From Gracilaria vermiculophylla (Eukaryota > Rhodophyta > Florideophyceae > Gracilariales > Gracilariaceae): 15,128 nt of DNA. The notes beneath the pieces are model-generated. The model was not told the DNA's origin. It did no database searches and saw only the letters and a program-made list of their open reading frames with translations. This document shows positions 7,848 through 15,054 of the stretch, piece by piece; the first letter of the stretch is position 1; every line of letters begins with the position of its first letter. Position numbers and translations under genes: made by a program. The DNA lies in contig JAHNZQ020000172.1 of NCBI GenBank assembly GCA_019155205.2, positions 2,447,855 to 2,462,982 of the forward strand, written 5' to 3'.

Positions 7848-7979
7848 GAAGGGGGGGGGGGGAAGGGGCGGCGGCGGCGGCGATGACGCGACGCAGGGTG
7901 GCTGGCGCCCACGGCGCGGGCGAGAGAGAAAGTGTGTTGTTGTTGTTGTAAAGTATATTGAACGTGCGAGAAAGTGTGT
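7848..7979. other. shared 3' region between convergent genes
   Basis: The 132 bp between the stops of the O-fucosyltransferase-like gene and the hydroquinone reductase gene hold a G run at 7851-7861, two copies of GAAAGTGTGTT (about 7927 and 7970), a GTT trinucleotide repeat at about 7936-7948, and TGTAAA at 7947-7952. It is the only A/T-rich patch for several kilobases. Confidence 0.6.
7947..7952 (+). terminator. TGTAAA, candidate poly(A) signal
   Basis: TGTAAA follows a TTG repeat exactly 100 bases after the stop of the O-fucosyltransferase-like gene. It matches the green-algal poly(A) signal TGTAA and the placement seen after other genes here. The role is inferred. Confidence 0.45.
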
Positions 7980-9209
7980 TTACGGGAAGAGCAGGGGGGG
8001 GAGCGGGGGCGACATGGCGCGGCGGTGGGGGGCGGGAGACAGGTCGATGTGCGGGGGGACGGGGACGATGGCGCTGGGGTTGAGCGGGAAGAGGGAGGTG
8101 AAGTAGCTGTGGCGCGTGGCGTGGAGGTCGCAGGTGTCGGCGACGAGCGGGAGGTTGTAGATGTCTTGGGGGGAGTGGGGGGGGGGGAGGGGTGTTAGCG
8201 CGCGCGCGCGCACAGGGCGGTGGGACGGGACGGGACGGGACGGGACGGGACGTACCTCGCATCCAGGCGGCGAGGGCGGGGTAGTCGGCGCGGATGGACT
8301 TGCGCGAGGCGCGGAACAGGGGGGCGTACACGGAGTCGAAGCGGAAGACGGTGGGGAAGAGGCGGAGGTCGGCGAGGGTGAGGACGGAGGGGCTGCAGAG
8401 GAAGCGCGAGGCGGCGAGGCGCGCGTCGAGCAGGTCGAGCGCGGCGAAGAGCGCGGCGTCGGCGGCGGCGTAGGCGCGCTGCGACGTGGCGAAGCCGCAG
8501 CGGTACACGCCGTCGTTGACGGAGCGGTGGATGAGGGCGCACAGCGCGCGCAGCGCGCGCGCGTCCACGCGCAGCGCGCGCGGCGGCGCGGCGCGCAGGC
8601 ACGCGACGGTGCGCGCGTCCACGCGCACGGCGGGCGCGGCCGCGGCCGCCAGCACGCGCAGCATGCGCGCCGAGTCGTTGCACAGCAGCTGCGCGTCGGC
8701 GGCGCGCACCAGCAGCGGCGCCGTGAAGCGCCCGGCGTACGGCGGGCGCGCGGCCGCGTACACGTCGCGCAGCGTGCGCGCGCCGCCGGCGGCGGCGCGC
8801 GCGGCGGGCGCGCGCTGCAGCCGCCACAGCCCGTCGGCGCCGGGCTGCAGCGCGCGCAGCTCCACGGCGGGGTGCAGGCGCAGCAGCGCGCGCGCCAGCA
8901 GCACGCGGTGGCACCACGGGCACGCCAGCCCGGCGTACAGCGCGAAGGGCGGCGCGGCGGCGGCGGCGCCGTCGCGCGCGCGCGCCGCGTCGGCCTCGGC
9001 GCGCGCCTCGGCCAGCGGCGGCGCCGGCGGGCGCGCGTAGGCGCCGCGCGCGTCGGACGGCGCCAGCTGCGCCATGAGCGCGCGCCACAGCGCCGCGAAC
9101 GACGCGCGCGCCGCGCGCACCAGCAGCGGCAGCAGCGGCGAGCGCGACGTGAGCACGTTGCGCAGCCGCGCCGGCCGCGCGCGCGGACGCGCCGCGCAGC
9201 GCACGCGCC

Positions 9210-9247
<38 letters not shown>

Positions 9248-9303
9248 CGGCGGCGCGGCGCGCGCAGCGCGGCCGGCGACGCGAACGCGGCGGCGCGCGT
9301 CAT
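7980..9303 (-). CDS. glutathionyl-hydroquinone reductase (ECM4/xi-class GST family), two exons, probable organelle targeting
   Basis: The family reduces glutathionyl-hydroquinones with glutathione, using one catalytic Cys. Exon 1 is 9303-8256 and exon 2 is 8164-7980; joined they encode 410 residues. Residues 1 to about 75 are Arg/Ala/Ser-rich, almost without acidic residues, and begin MTRAAAFASPAALRAPRRR followed by 12 prolines; this looks like a chloroplast or mitochondrial transit peptide. The thioredoxin-fold active site is CPWCHR at 128-133 (catalytic Cys128). LLCNDSARMLR (206-216) is the glutathione-binding region. The C-terminal domain has the family signatures SVNDGVYRCGFA (261-272), DLRLFPTVFRFDSVY (312-326) and, across the splice junction, WMRDIYNLPLVADT, ending with NPSAIVPVPP. 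The start (accgccATGa) gives a complete targeting sequence. It shares a divergent promoter with the CaaX-protein gene. Part of exon 2 recurs at the window's right end. Confidence 0.92.
8061..8134. repeat. 74-bp direct repeat, copy A (in hydroquinone reductase exon 2)
   Basis: This segment is identical, base for base, to 15055-15128. It encodes residues Thr360 to Pro384 of the reductase (minus strand). Copy A is in its natural context, with the open frame continuing on both sides. Confidence 0.97.
8165..8255 (-). other. spliceosomal intron of the hydroquinone reductase gene
   Basis: Read on the minus strand, the 91-nt intron starts GTACGT (8255-8250) and ends CCCCAAG (acceptor AG at 8166-8165). 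It has a CTAAC branch-point-like motif at 8198-8194, about 30 bases before the acceptor, and a pyrimidine tract between. Removal joins CGA-G to AC, giving WMRDIY, which is conserved in the family. The intron contains six copies of a GTCCC pentamer right after the donor and an alternating CG run. It is the only intron I can support in the window. Confidence 0.93.
8222..8251. repeat. GGGAC pentamer, six perfect tandem copies
   Basis: Six exact GGGAC units (GTCCC on the transcribed strand) lie inside the intron and abut the 5' splice site. A change in copy number would change intron length without affecting the protein. Confidence 0.95.
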
Positions 9304-9390
9304 GGCGGTGCGGCTGCCGGCGGCGGCGGGCGCAGCGGCGCAGCGGCGCAGCGGCGCAGCTCGCCAAAAGCGCGCGCGGCGTAGGGTTGT

Positions 9391-9413
9391 GCCGCACGTG
9401 GACCACGTGCGGC
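9391..9413. promoter_or_regulatory. perfect 11-bp-arm palindrome carrying two G-boxes (CACGTG)
   Basis: The left arm GCCGCACGTGG (9391-9401) and right arm CCACGTGCGGC (9403-9413) are exact reverse complements around a single A. Each contains CACGTG (9395-9400 and 9404-9409), the G-box bound by plant and algal bZIP and bHLH factors. The two boxes are 9 bp apart centre to centre. It lies about 90 bp from the reductase ATG and about 225 bp from the CaaX-protein ATG. Confidence 0.6.
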
Positions 9414-9427
9414 GCCCCGCCCGTTTG

Positions 9428-9448
9428 GCGCGCGCGCGCGCGCGCGCG
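9428..9448. repeat. alternating CG run, 21 bases
   Basis: An alternating G/C run in the divergent promoter, directly joined to a TTTGGCGC motif. It is similar to runs at 5410 and 12295. Confidence 0.8.
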
Positions 9449-9514
9449 ACAGCAGCCCATAACCGCCAGCGCACCTGACAGCCCCCCCTGCCGCGCCGCT
9501 CACCGCCCGCCGCT

Positions 9515-9550
<36 letters not shown>

Positions 9551-9639
9551 CGCTCCTTCGCCCGCCGCCCTCCGCCTCCCCTCCCGCGCCGCCCTCCGCC
9601 TCCCCTCCCGCGCCCCCTCCCGCGCCGCCTCCCCCCGCC

Positions 9640-9974
9640 ATGTACTCGCAGCAAGGCGCGCGCGCCGCGGCGCCGCCCAAGGGCGCCAACCGCTACATCA
9701 AGGGGCGCCTGCCCGACGGCGTCGACTTCGCCGCGTACCCCGGCCGCTCGTCCACGCCGCTGCCCACGGCCGAGAGCAAGAGCGCCGAGCGCATCAACCA
9801 GCTCAAGATCTGGAACGAGGCCGCCACCAACGACGACAAGCGCCGGCTGGGCGCCAGCAAGGCGCTGGGCGCGCACGCCCCCGCCGCCGCCGCCACGCGC
9901 CGCACCGACTCGTACAAGCACGCGCGCGACCGCCACTCGGCGTCGTTCCACGCGGCGCCGCCCGCGCAGCAGCA

Positions 9975-10006
<32 letters not shown>

Positions 10007-10365
10007 GCGCGCAGCCGCTGCGCGCGTCGCCGCGCCACGCCTCCGCCCCGCTGCCGCCCAACCACCACATGTTTGCCGACCGCAGCGACTCGGAGTCGGC
10101 CGACGACGACCACGCCGCCGCGCCGCCGCCGCCCTCCGCCCCCGCCCGCGCCGACGCCCACGCCCGCCCCCACGCCGCGCCCGCGCCCGAGCGCGCGCCC
10201 GCCGCGCAGCCGCTGCGGCCCGTCAGCGTGCCGCCGCCGCCGCCGCCGCACCCCGCCGCGCAGCACGCGCGCCCGGCGTCCGCGCCCGCGCCCAGCGCCG
10301 CCGCGGACGCCTTCGCCCCCGCGCACCAACCAAAGCGCCACAAAGCGTGCTGTACTATCATGTAA
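9640..10365 (+). CDS. proline-rich protein with a C-terminal CaaX prenylation box, unknown function
   Basis: The 241-residue product is not one I recognise. Residues 1-75 look the most structured: GANRYIKGRLPDGVDFAAY, then a charged helix-like stretch SAERINQLKIWNEAATNDDK. The remainder is disordered, rich in Pro, Ala, His and Ser, with a run of ten prolines at about 113-122 and an acidic patch (SDSESADDDH) at about 157-166. The C-terminus PKRHKACCTIM (231-241) is a basic cluster, a Cys that could be palmitoylated (Cys237), and a CaaX box, Cys-Thr-Ile-Met, whose final Met favours farnesylation. That combination predicts anchoring to the inner face of the plasma membrane or endomembranes, as for Ras-type and other signalling proteins, but no GTPase motifs are present. 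The start context is cccgccATGt. The intact C-terminal box argues that the frame is real. Confidence 0.8.
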
Positions 10366-10539
10366 CTCAGTTTTGGTTCCCCGCCCCCCCCCCCCCCGCC
10401 GCCCCGCGCTGCGCCGCCCCATCGCCGCCTCCCGCCCGCGCCCCCGCCTCCCGCCCGCCCGCCCCCCCCGCCTCGCTTGCTGCGCCGCCCGTCGCGCAGC
10501 CTGTACGTCTGCGCCGCGGCGCGCGCGCGCGCCTGCGTG

Positions 10540-10593
10540 AGTGTGTGTGTGTCTGTCTGTCTGTCTGTCTGTCTGTGTGTCTGTCTGTGTGTG
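10540..10593. repeat. TG/TGTC microsatellite
   Basis: A stretch of GTGTGT units passes into repeated CTGT units and back to GTGT. It is an ordinary microsatellite in the convergent 3' region. Confidence 0.95.
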
Positions 10594-10638
10594 CTCTTGT
10601 GTGGGGTGTGTTCGAGCGCGCGCCCAACTGAAGCTTGC

Positions 10639-10662
10639 AAGCGACGCTTTCTACCGTCGCTT
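10639..10662. repeat. 8-bp stem, 8-base loop inverted repeat
   Basis: AAGCGACG (10639-10646) and CGTCGCTT (10655-10662) are exact reverse complements with loop CTTTCTAC. It could form a hairpin in the 3' UTR of either flanking gene. Function is unknown. Confidence 0.6.
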
Positions 10663-10703
10663 CACTGCGTGTTTGCTGCGCCGCGCCGCGCCTAAAGCTA
10701 AAC

Positions 10704-10705
<2 letters not shown>

Positions 10706-10734
<29 letters not shown>
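10706..10734. repeat. TG dinucleotide microsatellite
   Basis: Twenty-nine bases of pure TG repeat end a few bases before the TMEM161-like stop codon at 10741-10743. Confidence 0.95.
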
Positions 10735-10735
<1 letters not shown>

Positions 10736-10740
10736 GGCGC

Positions 10741-10831
10741 TCACGCCGCCGCCGCGCCGCGCAGCCGCCGCTGCAGCAGCCGCTTCTCGCGCCGCCGCTG
10801 CGACGCGCTGCGCGCCACCGGCACCGCCTGC

Positions 10832-10862
<31 letters not shown>

Positions 10863-12004
10863 GCGCGTCGGCCGCGCGCAGCGCCAGCTCGGTGCACAGC
10901 GACGCCGCCGCGAACAGCGCGTACGCCGCCACGCTGCACCACGCCAGCAGCGCGCCCGCCTCGCGGAACAGCGCCTCCAGCGGCGCCGCCGCGCGCGCGC
11001 CGCAGCCGCGCGCGCGCAGCCCGCCGTCCAGCTGCGCCACCAGCGCCAGCACCACCGTCAGCACCGCCGGCGCCACGTACGCCGCCGCCACCAGCACCGC
11101 GTGGAACGCCGTGCCCAGCACGTGCGCCGCGCAGCGCCGCGCCGCCTCGCGCGCGCCGCACCGCGCGCGCTCCGCCCAGAAGCGCCGGTGCGCCGCGATG
11201 GCGCCGTCCAGGTGCGCCTGCAGCCGCAGCCGCCCCAGCGACAGCCGCGCCGCCACGCTCAGCAGCAGCGCCGCCAGCCGCCACCCCGCGCCGCGCCCCG
11301 CCGGCGCCGCCACCGCCACCACCGCCGCCGCCACCGCCGCCGCGTAGTCCAGCGCCACGCGCCCCACCGTCAGCGCCGTGGGCGGCGGCAGCGCGTACGC
11401 GTCGCCGCGCCGCCCGCCGCGCGCCGCGCCAAACTGCGCCACCAGCTCCGCGTCCAGCAGCGAGAAGCGCCGCGCCGGCACCGCCATCGCCGCCGCCACC
11501 AGCGCCGCCGCGCCCGCCACGCCCAGCCGCGCCGCCGCCGCCGCGCGCCGCGCCAGCGCCGCCGCGCGCGCCGGCCGCACGCGCGCGCGCCGCTGCAGCT
11601 CCGCCGCCGCGTGCGCGCGCAGCGCGTCCAGCGCCGCCTCCAGCTGCCACGCGCCGCCGCGCCCGCCGCCGCCGGCGCCCAGCGCCAGCAGCGCCGCCAG
11701 CGCGCACGCCGCCGTCAGCGCCGCCATGGCGCGCCGCGACGTGAGCGCCGCCGAGATGGCCAGCAGCTGCTGCAGCGCCAGCGCCGCCGCCGCCGCGCCC
11801 ACGTACGCCGAGCGCCGGTTGGCCAGCGCGTCGGGCCGCGCGCAGTCCAGCACCAGCTCGAACGCCCACGCCGCCACGTACCCGCTCGCCACCGCCATGA
11901 GGTGCGCCAGCCGCCGGTGCTGCGGCAGCTCGCACTCGCTCGGGAAGAACGCCGCCGAGATCTTGGCGCGCCGCACCGGCAGCGCGCTGGCCGTCAGCAT
12001 GGGC

Positions 12005-12038
<34 letters not shown>

Positions 12039-12246
12039 GCGCGCGCCGCCGCTGCGACGGCGCCGCCGCCGCCGCCGCCTCCGCCTCGGCGCGCACGATC
12101 GCCTCCACGTCCGCGCGCTCCGGCTCCACGCAGTACTTGAGCCCGAACAGCAGCACGCGCTCAAACAGGTAAACGTGCGCCTGCACGCGCGTCACCACGA
12201 ACATGACCACCATGGCCACCACCAGCGCGGGCGATAGCATGGCCAT
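10741..12246 (-). CDS. TMEM161-like multispan membrane protein
   Basis: The 501-residue product resembles the eukaryotic TMEM161 family (animal TMEM161A/B, about 480 residues, multispan; molecular role poorly known). The N-terminus MAMLSPALVVAMVVMFVVTRV, then YLFERVLLFG, matches the family's opening, a first membrane helix followed by a conserved aromatic/Leu segment. Further matches are ISAAFFPSECEL near 97-106, FSLLDAELVAQ near 261-271, RLSLGRLRLQAHLDGA near 334-349 and VAAAYVAPAVLTVV near 386-399. Hydrophobic segments lie at about 3-20, 113-133, 145-165, 172-191, 238-256, 300-337, 375-405 and 430-455. Compared with the family it has Gly runs at 71-80 and 463-471 and a very basic tail (SQRRREKRLLQRRLR). 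The start at 12246 is followed by a second in-frame ATG at 12240; the first aligns best. Confidence 0.8.
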
Positions 12247-12294
12247 TGCGGCGGTGGGCGCGCGGCGGGTGGCGGCGGGTGGCGGCGCGGCGTT

Positions 12295-12312
12295 GCGCGC
12301 GCGCGCGCGCGC
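12295..12312. repeat. alternating CG run, 18 bases
   Basis: An alternating G/C run about 50 bases upstream of the TMEM161-like ATG (minus strand), interrupted by a single T and then resumed. Confidence 0.8.
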
Positions 12313-12372
12313 TCGCGCGCCCTTTTTGAGCAATGCACAGCCGCTGCGCGGCGCCGCGGCGTAGCGCACGCG

Positions 12373-12373
12373 T

Positions 12374-12420
<47 letters not shown>
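12373..12420. repeat. CCG trinucleotide repeat upstream of the TMEM161-like gene
   Basis: About 15 near-perfect CCG units lie in the spacer, outside any supported coding region. Confidence 0.9.
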
Positions 12421-12510
12421 AGATAGACGCGCGAGTAGCGCACGACAGCAACAGCCACAATGGCGGCGCCGGCGCGCGCGGCGCGCACGCACGCATGGCG
12501 GCTCGCGCCG

Positions 12511-12530
12511 CCCCACCCGCCCGGGTGGGG
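12511..12530. repeat. 8-bp stem, 4-base loop inverted repeat
   Basis: CCCCACCC (12511-12518) and GGGTGGGG (12523-12530) are exact reverse complements around GCCC. In this sequence such an arm could arise by chance; it is placed between the two minus-strand genes. Confidence 0.5.
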
Positions 12531-12582
12531 ACGCGCGATGCTACCATGTGTGCATGCGCCCCGCCGCGCCGCGCGCGCGCGC

Positions 12583-12588
12583 TTTACA
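12583..12588 (-). terminator. TGTAAA, candidate poly(A) signal of the channel gene
   Basis: On the minus strand, TTTGTAAAGC lies about 38 bases past the channel gene's stop, in a small A/T-rich patch. Same motif and similar placement as after three other genes in the window. Confidence 0.45.
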
Positions 12589-12625
12589 AAGAGTCTGTGC
12601 AAGTTAGGCCGCCGCCGTCGCCCAG

Positions 12626-13298
12626 TTAGTCGCCGCCGCCGCCGCCGCGCGCGCGCGGCTCCGAAACACGCTCGCGCTCCGCGCCCTCGCCGCGCTCCTC
12701 CGCCGCCGCCGCCGCCGCCGCTGTCCTCACGCCCGCGCCCGCGTCCGCGTCGCCTCCGTCCTCCGCCGCGTCCGCCGCCGCGCCGCCGCCGCCGCCGCCG
12801 CCGCCGCCCGCCCGCTCCTCCGCCGCCCTGCGCCCCGCCGCCCGGCCCGTCTTCGCCTTCATCTTGGCCGCCGCCGCCGCCGCCGCCGCGCGCGCCCTCG
12901 CGTCCGCGCCGCCGCCGTCGCCTGCCGCCGCCGCGCCCTCCGCGCCCTCGCCGCGCGCCGCCGCCGCGCGAGAGATCTTCATCTGCGCCACCGCCTGCTG
13001 CGCCTTGGCGTCGTCCGCGCCGCCCGCGCCGCCGCCCGCCCCGTCGCCCGCCTCCACGCGCGGCGGCGCGCGGCTGATCCTCATCTGGCCCGCCGCCGCC
13101 GCCGCCGCCCCCGCCGCTGCGCGCCCCTCGCCGCCACCGTCCGCGCCCTGCGCGCCGCCGTCCACCGCCTCGTTTCGCCGCGGCGCCCGGCTGATCTTCA
13201 TCTGCCCAGCCGCCGCCGCCGCCGCGCCCGCCTCCTTGCCCGCCTCACCTGCCGAGCCCGCCGGCCCGTCGCGCTCGCCGTCGCCCACACCGGCGCCA

Positions 13299-13351
<53 letters not shown>

Positions 13352-14833
13352 AGCGCCCGCGCCAGCGCCCGCGCCCGCGCCCACGTCGCCTTCTTCCTTG
13401 GCTCGCATCGCCCCCCGGTGCGCGTACAGCAGCGCGGCGGCCGACGCCTCCATGGCGGCCTCGGAAAGGCGCCTGGACGTCACGCCGTCGCGCTGCGCCG
13501 CCGCAGACTGCGCCGGCACGGCCGCGGGCGGCGCCACGTGCCGGTTGTACCGCGTGGGGTCGATGCCGCTCTCAATCGTGTTGAACGACGGGTTGCGCTG
13601 CCCGTACTGCAGCGCGCCCGGCACGTCGTAGTTCTCGGGCGCGGCGCTGCTGTGCTTGTCCGGCACCGCAAGCGCGCCGCCGCCCAGCGCGCCCAACGAC
13701 GCGTTGGCGCCCAGCGGCCCGTAGCGGTCCGTGTCCACGCCGGGCCGCACGTCGCGCGTGTTGCGCGTCGCCAGCTTGGCGCCGGCCGCGCGGATGATCT
13801 GGTGGCACTTGACCAGCAGCTCCTGCTGCACGCGCCGGTAGTCGTACAGAAACACCGACTTGGTGTAGCAGCTGAACCAGATCTTGACCGAAAACTCGTC
13901 AAACGAGTCCACGTACGCGAGGCGGTGCTGGCGCGGGTCCAGCTCCGTGTGCGACATGAGCACGTTCTCAATGTGCGCCACAATCGTCAGCACCACCGGC
14001 ATGTCCTCGTGCCGCACGTGCAGCGTGTGCACAATGCGGCGGTTGTCCATGCGCGACCCGTTCTCCACAATGAGCGTGGAGAAGCGCGAGTTGGGGATGT
14101 ACAGCGGCCGCTTGTCCCACGTGCGCACGCGCGTCAGGTACCACCCAATGTCCTCCACCGTGCCGTTCAGCTCGCGCTCCTCGATGCTGCGGATCCACTC
14201 GCCCACGGAGAACGGGCGCGTGATGTAGATCATAAAGCCGCCAAAGAAGTTGGAGATGATCTCGCGCCCGGCAAAGCCAATGGCCACGCCGCCGATGCCG
14301 CCAAACGCCAGCACCGTCTGGATGTTCACGCCGATGGTGTCCAGCGAGATGAGCAGCGCCACCACGACGATGGCCACCGTGGCGATGCGCGACGTGGCGT
14401 CGATCTGCGCCTTGTCCACGCGCTTGTCCAGCGCGAAGCGCAGCTTGATGCGGTGGATCCAGCGCAGCAGGAACCACGTGGCGGAGAAGATGATGCTCAG
14501 CTCGCGCAGCGTCATGATGTGCTTGACCAGCCCGGTGGCGGCCAGCGGGCGGCTCACGGCCTCGGCCAGCGCCGTGCCCACGGTGAACAGGCTGAGGAAC
14601 TGCAGCGGGCGCTGCATGCACTCGAACACGCTCGCCTCGTACGGGATGTTGGTGTTGAGCCCGCGCGTGGCGTTGAGGCGCGTGTGCACCCAGCGCAGCG
14701 TGCTGGACACGCCGGCGCGCAGCAGCAGCAGCACGGACAGGATGAGCGCGAGCTCGCCGGCCATGACCAGCGCGCGGTCGCGCGACGGCAGCCGCAGCTG
14801 CGACAGCAGCGGCGAGTGCAGCAGCACGCGCAT
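12626..14833 (-). CDS. MscS-like mechanosensitive ion channel with long low-complexity C-terminal tail
   Basis: MscS-type channels open under membrane tension and release ions; in plants and algae they act in plastid, mitochondrial or plasma membranes. The 735-residue product has helices at about residues 22-42, 76-94, 108-126 and 148-166, then the pore helix and beta domain: VLAFGGIGGVAIGFAGREII (174-193), SNFFGGFMIYITRPFSVGEWI (194-214), GTVEDIGWYLTRVRTWDKRPLYIPNS (224-249). The C-terminal alpha/beta vestibule follows to about residue 355. These are classic MscS features. Residues about 375-735 are disordered. They include a run of about 15 Gly-Ala units and three copies of QM(K/R)ISRA in an otherwise degenerate sequence. 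The ATG at 14833 (gccgccATGc) is the first in the frame; sequence beyond it, opening at a GTG, is Pro-rich. There is no obvious transit peptide, so an upstream exon hidden by the G-rich region is possible. Confidence 0.93.
12965..13204 (-). repeat. three dispersed QM(K/R)ISRA motif copies in the channel tail
   Basis: The motif is encoded at 13184-13204 (QMKISRAP), 13067-13087 (QMRISRAP) and 12965-12985 (QMKISRA). The starts are 117 and 102 bases apart. A weaker fourth copy, KMKAKTGRA, occurs near 12845-12870. The sequence between copies is Gly/Ala/Asp-rich and not conserved in detail. Confidence 0.9.
13293..13382. repeat. GCGCCC hexamer repeat encoding Gly-Ala dipeptides in the channel gene
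   Basis: About 15 tandem hexamers (GCGCCC, some GCGCCA) encode a (Gly-Ala) run on the minus strand. Unit length keeps the frame when copy number changes. Confidence 0.92.
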
Positions 14834-14956
14834 GGCGGCGGGGGGGGGTGTGGCGGGCGAGTGCAGCAGCCTCACGGGCGGGGGGGGGGCGTGGGGGGGG
14901 GGGTGCGGCGGCGCGGGGGGGGGGGGGGGGGTGGCGGGGGGGGGGGGGGTCGCGGG

Positions 14957-15032
<76 letters not shown>

Positions 15033-15054
15033 CGGGGTGGGGGGGGGGGGGGGG
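14834..15054. repeat. G-rich desert with a 75-base pure G run
   Basis: After the channel start codon the plus strand becomes almost only G. It contains an uninterrupted run of 75 Gs (14958-15032) and, after a short CGGGGT break, 20 more (15039-15058, running into the duplicated segment). The longest runs elsewhere in the window are about 10-15 bases. This may be real simple-sequence DNA or a sequencing/assembly artefact. Any promoter, transit-peptide exon or leader of the channel gene lying here cannot be read. Confidence 0.9.

Larger units (their letters stand above)
9304..9639. promoter_or_regulatory. divergent promoter between the hydroquinone reductase and the CaaX-protein gene
   Basis: This 336-bp region separates two divergent start codons. 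From left to right it holds an 8-bp tandem repeat (CGCAGCGG, 3.75 copies, 9331-9360), a TAGGGTT telo-box-like motif at 9382-9388, a perfect palindrome with two CACGTG boxes (9391-9413), and a TTTGGCGC E2F-like site at 9424-9431 that runs into a CG tract to 9448. A CCG repeat at about 9514-9550 and a duplicated GCCCTCCGCCTCCCCTCCCGC stretch (about 9560-9620, part of the pyrimidine-rich leader) follow. The cluster of recognisable plant-type promoter motifs is notable. Confidence 0.6.
10366..10740. other. low-complexity region between convergent genes
   Basis: The 375 bp between the CaaX-protein stop and the TMEM161-like stop contain a C-rich tract (about 10380-10480), a TGTC/TG microsatellite (10540-10593), a hairpin (10639-10662) and a TG microsatellite (10706-10734). 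No protein-like frame is visible. It presumably holds both 3' UTRs; no TGTAAA is seen on either strand. Confidence 0.6.
12247..12625. other. intergenic region between two minus-strand genes
   Basis: This 379-bp spacer holds the promoter/leader of the TMEM161-like gene and the 3' end of the channel gene. It has a CG run (12295-12312), a CCCTTTTTGAG patch at 12320-12330, a CCG repeat of about 15 units (about 12373-12420), a hairpin at 12511-12530 and TGTAAA on the minus strand at 12583-12588. Short open frames here are low-complexity and not supported. Confidence 0.55.

Noticed and set aside
6842..7912. Minus-strand Pro/Ser-rich, extensin-like frame over the minisatellite
   Set aside because: Its PSPSDCAPSPSSPP repeats look like algal cell-wall protein, but they are the reverse complement of the acidic repeat. 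No signal peptide or non-repetitive domain is attached. Strand-specific RNA would be needed to revive it.
6973..8106. Plus-strand Arg/Thr/Ala repeat frame of 377 codons overlapping the acidic tail
   Set aside because: It is the same 51-bp repeat read in another frame; there is no start context and no domain before the repeat.
6715..10422. Very long minus-strand frame of 1235 codons
   Set aside because: Only the part from 9303 to 8256 is a real exon. The rest is read-through of the intron and antisense of the acidic-repeat gene, giving Arg/Pro repeats with no domain.
10540..10734. Repeated short units suggestive of a repeat array such as CRISPR
   Set aside because: They are pure TG/TGTC microsatellites without spacers, and the organism is eukaryotic.
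10705..12237. Plus-strand Arg/His/Gln-rich frame of 510 codons
   Set aside because: Antisense of the TMEM161-like gene. Its start lies in a GT microsatellite and its composition is typical shadow sequence.
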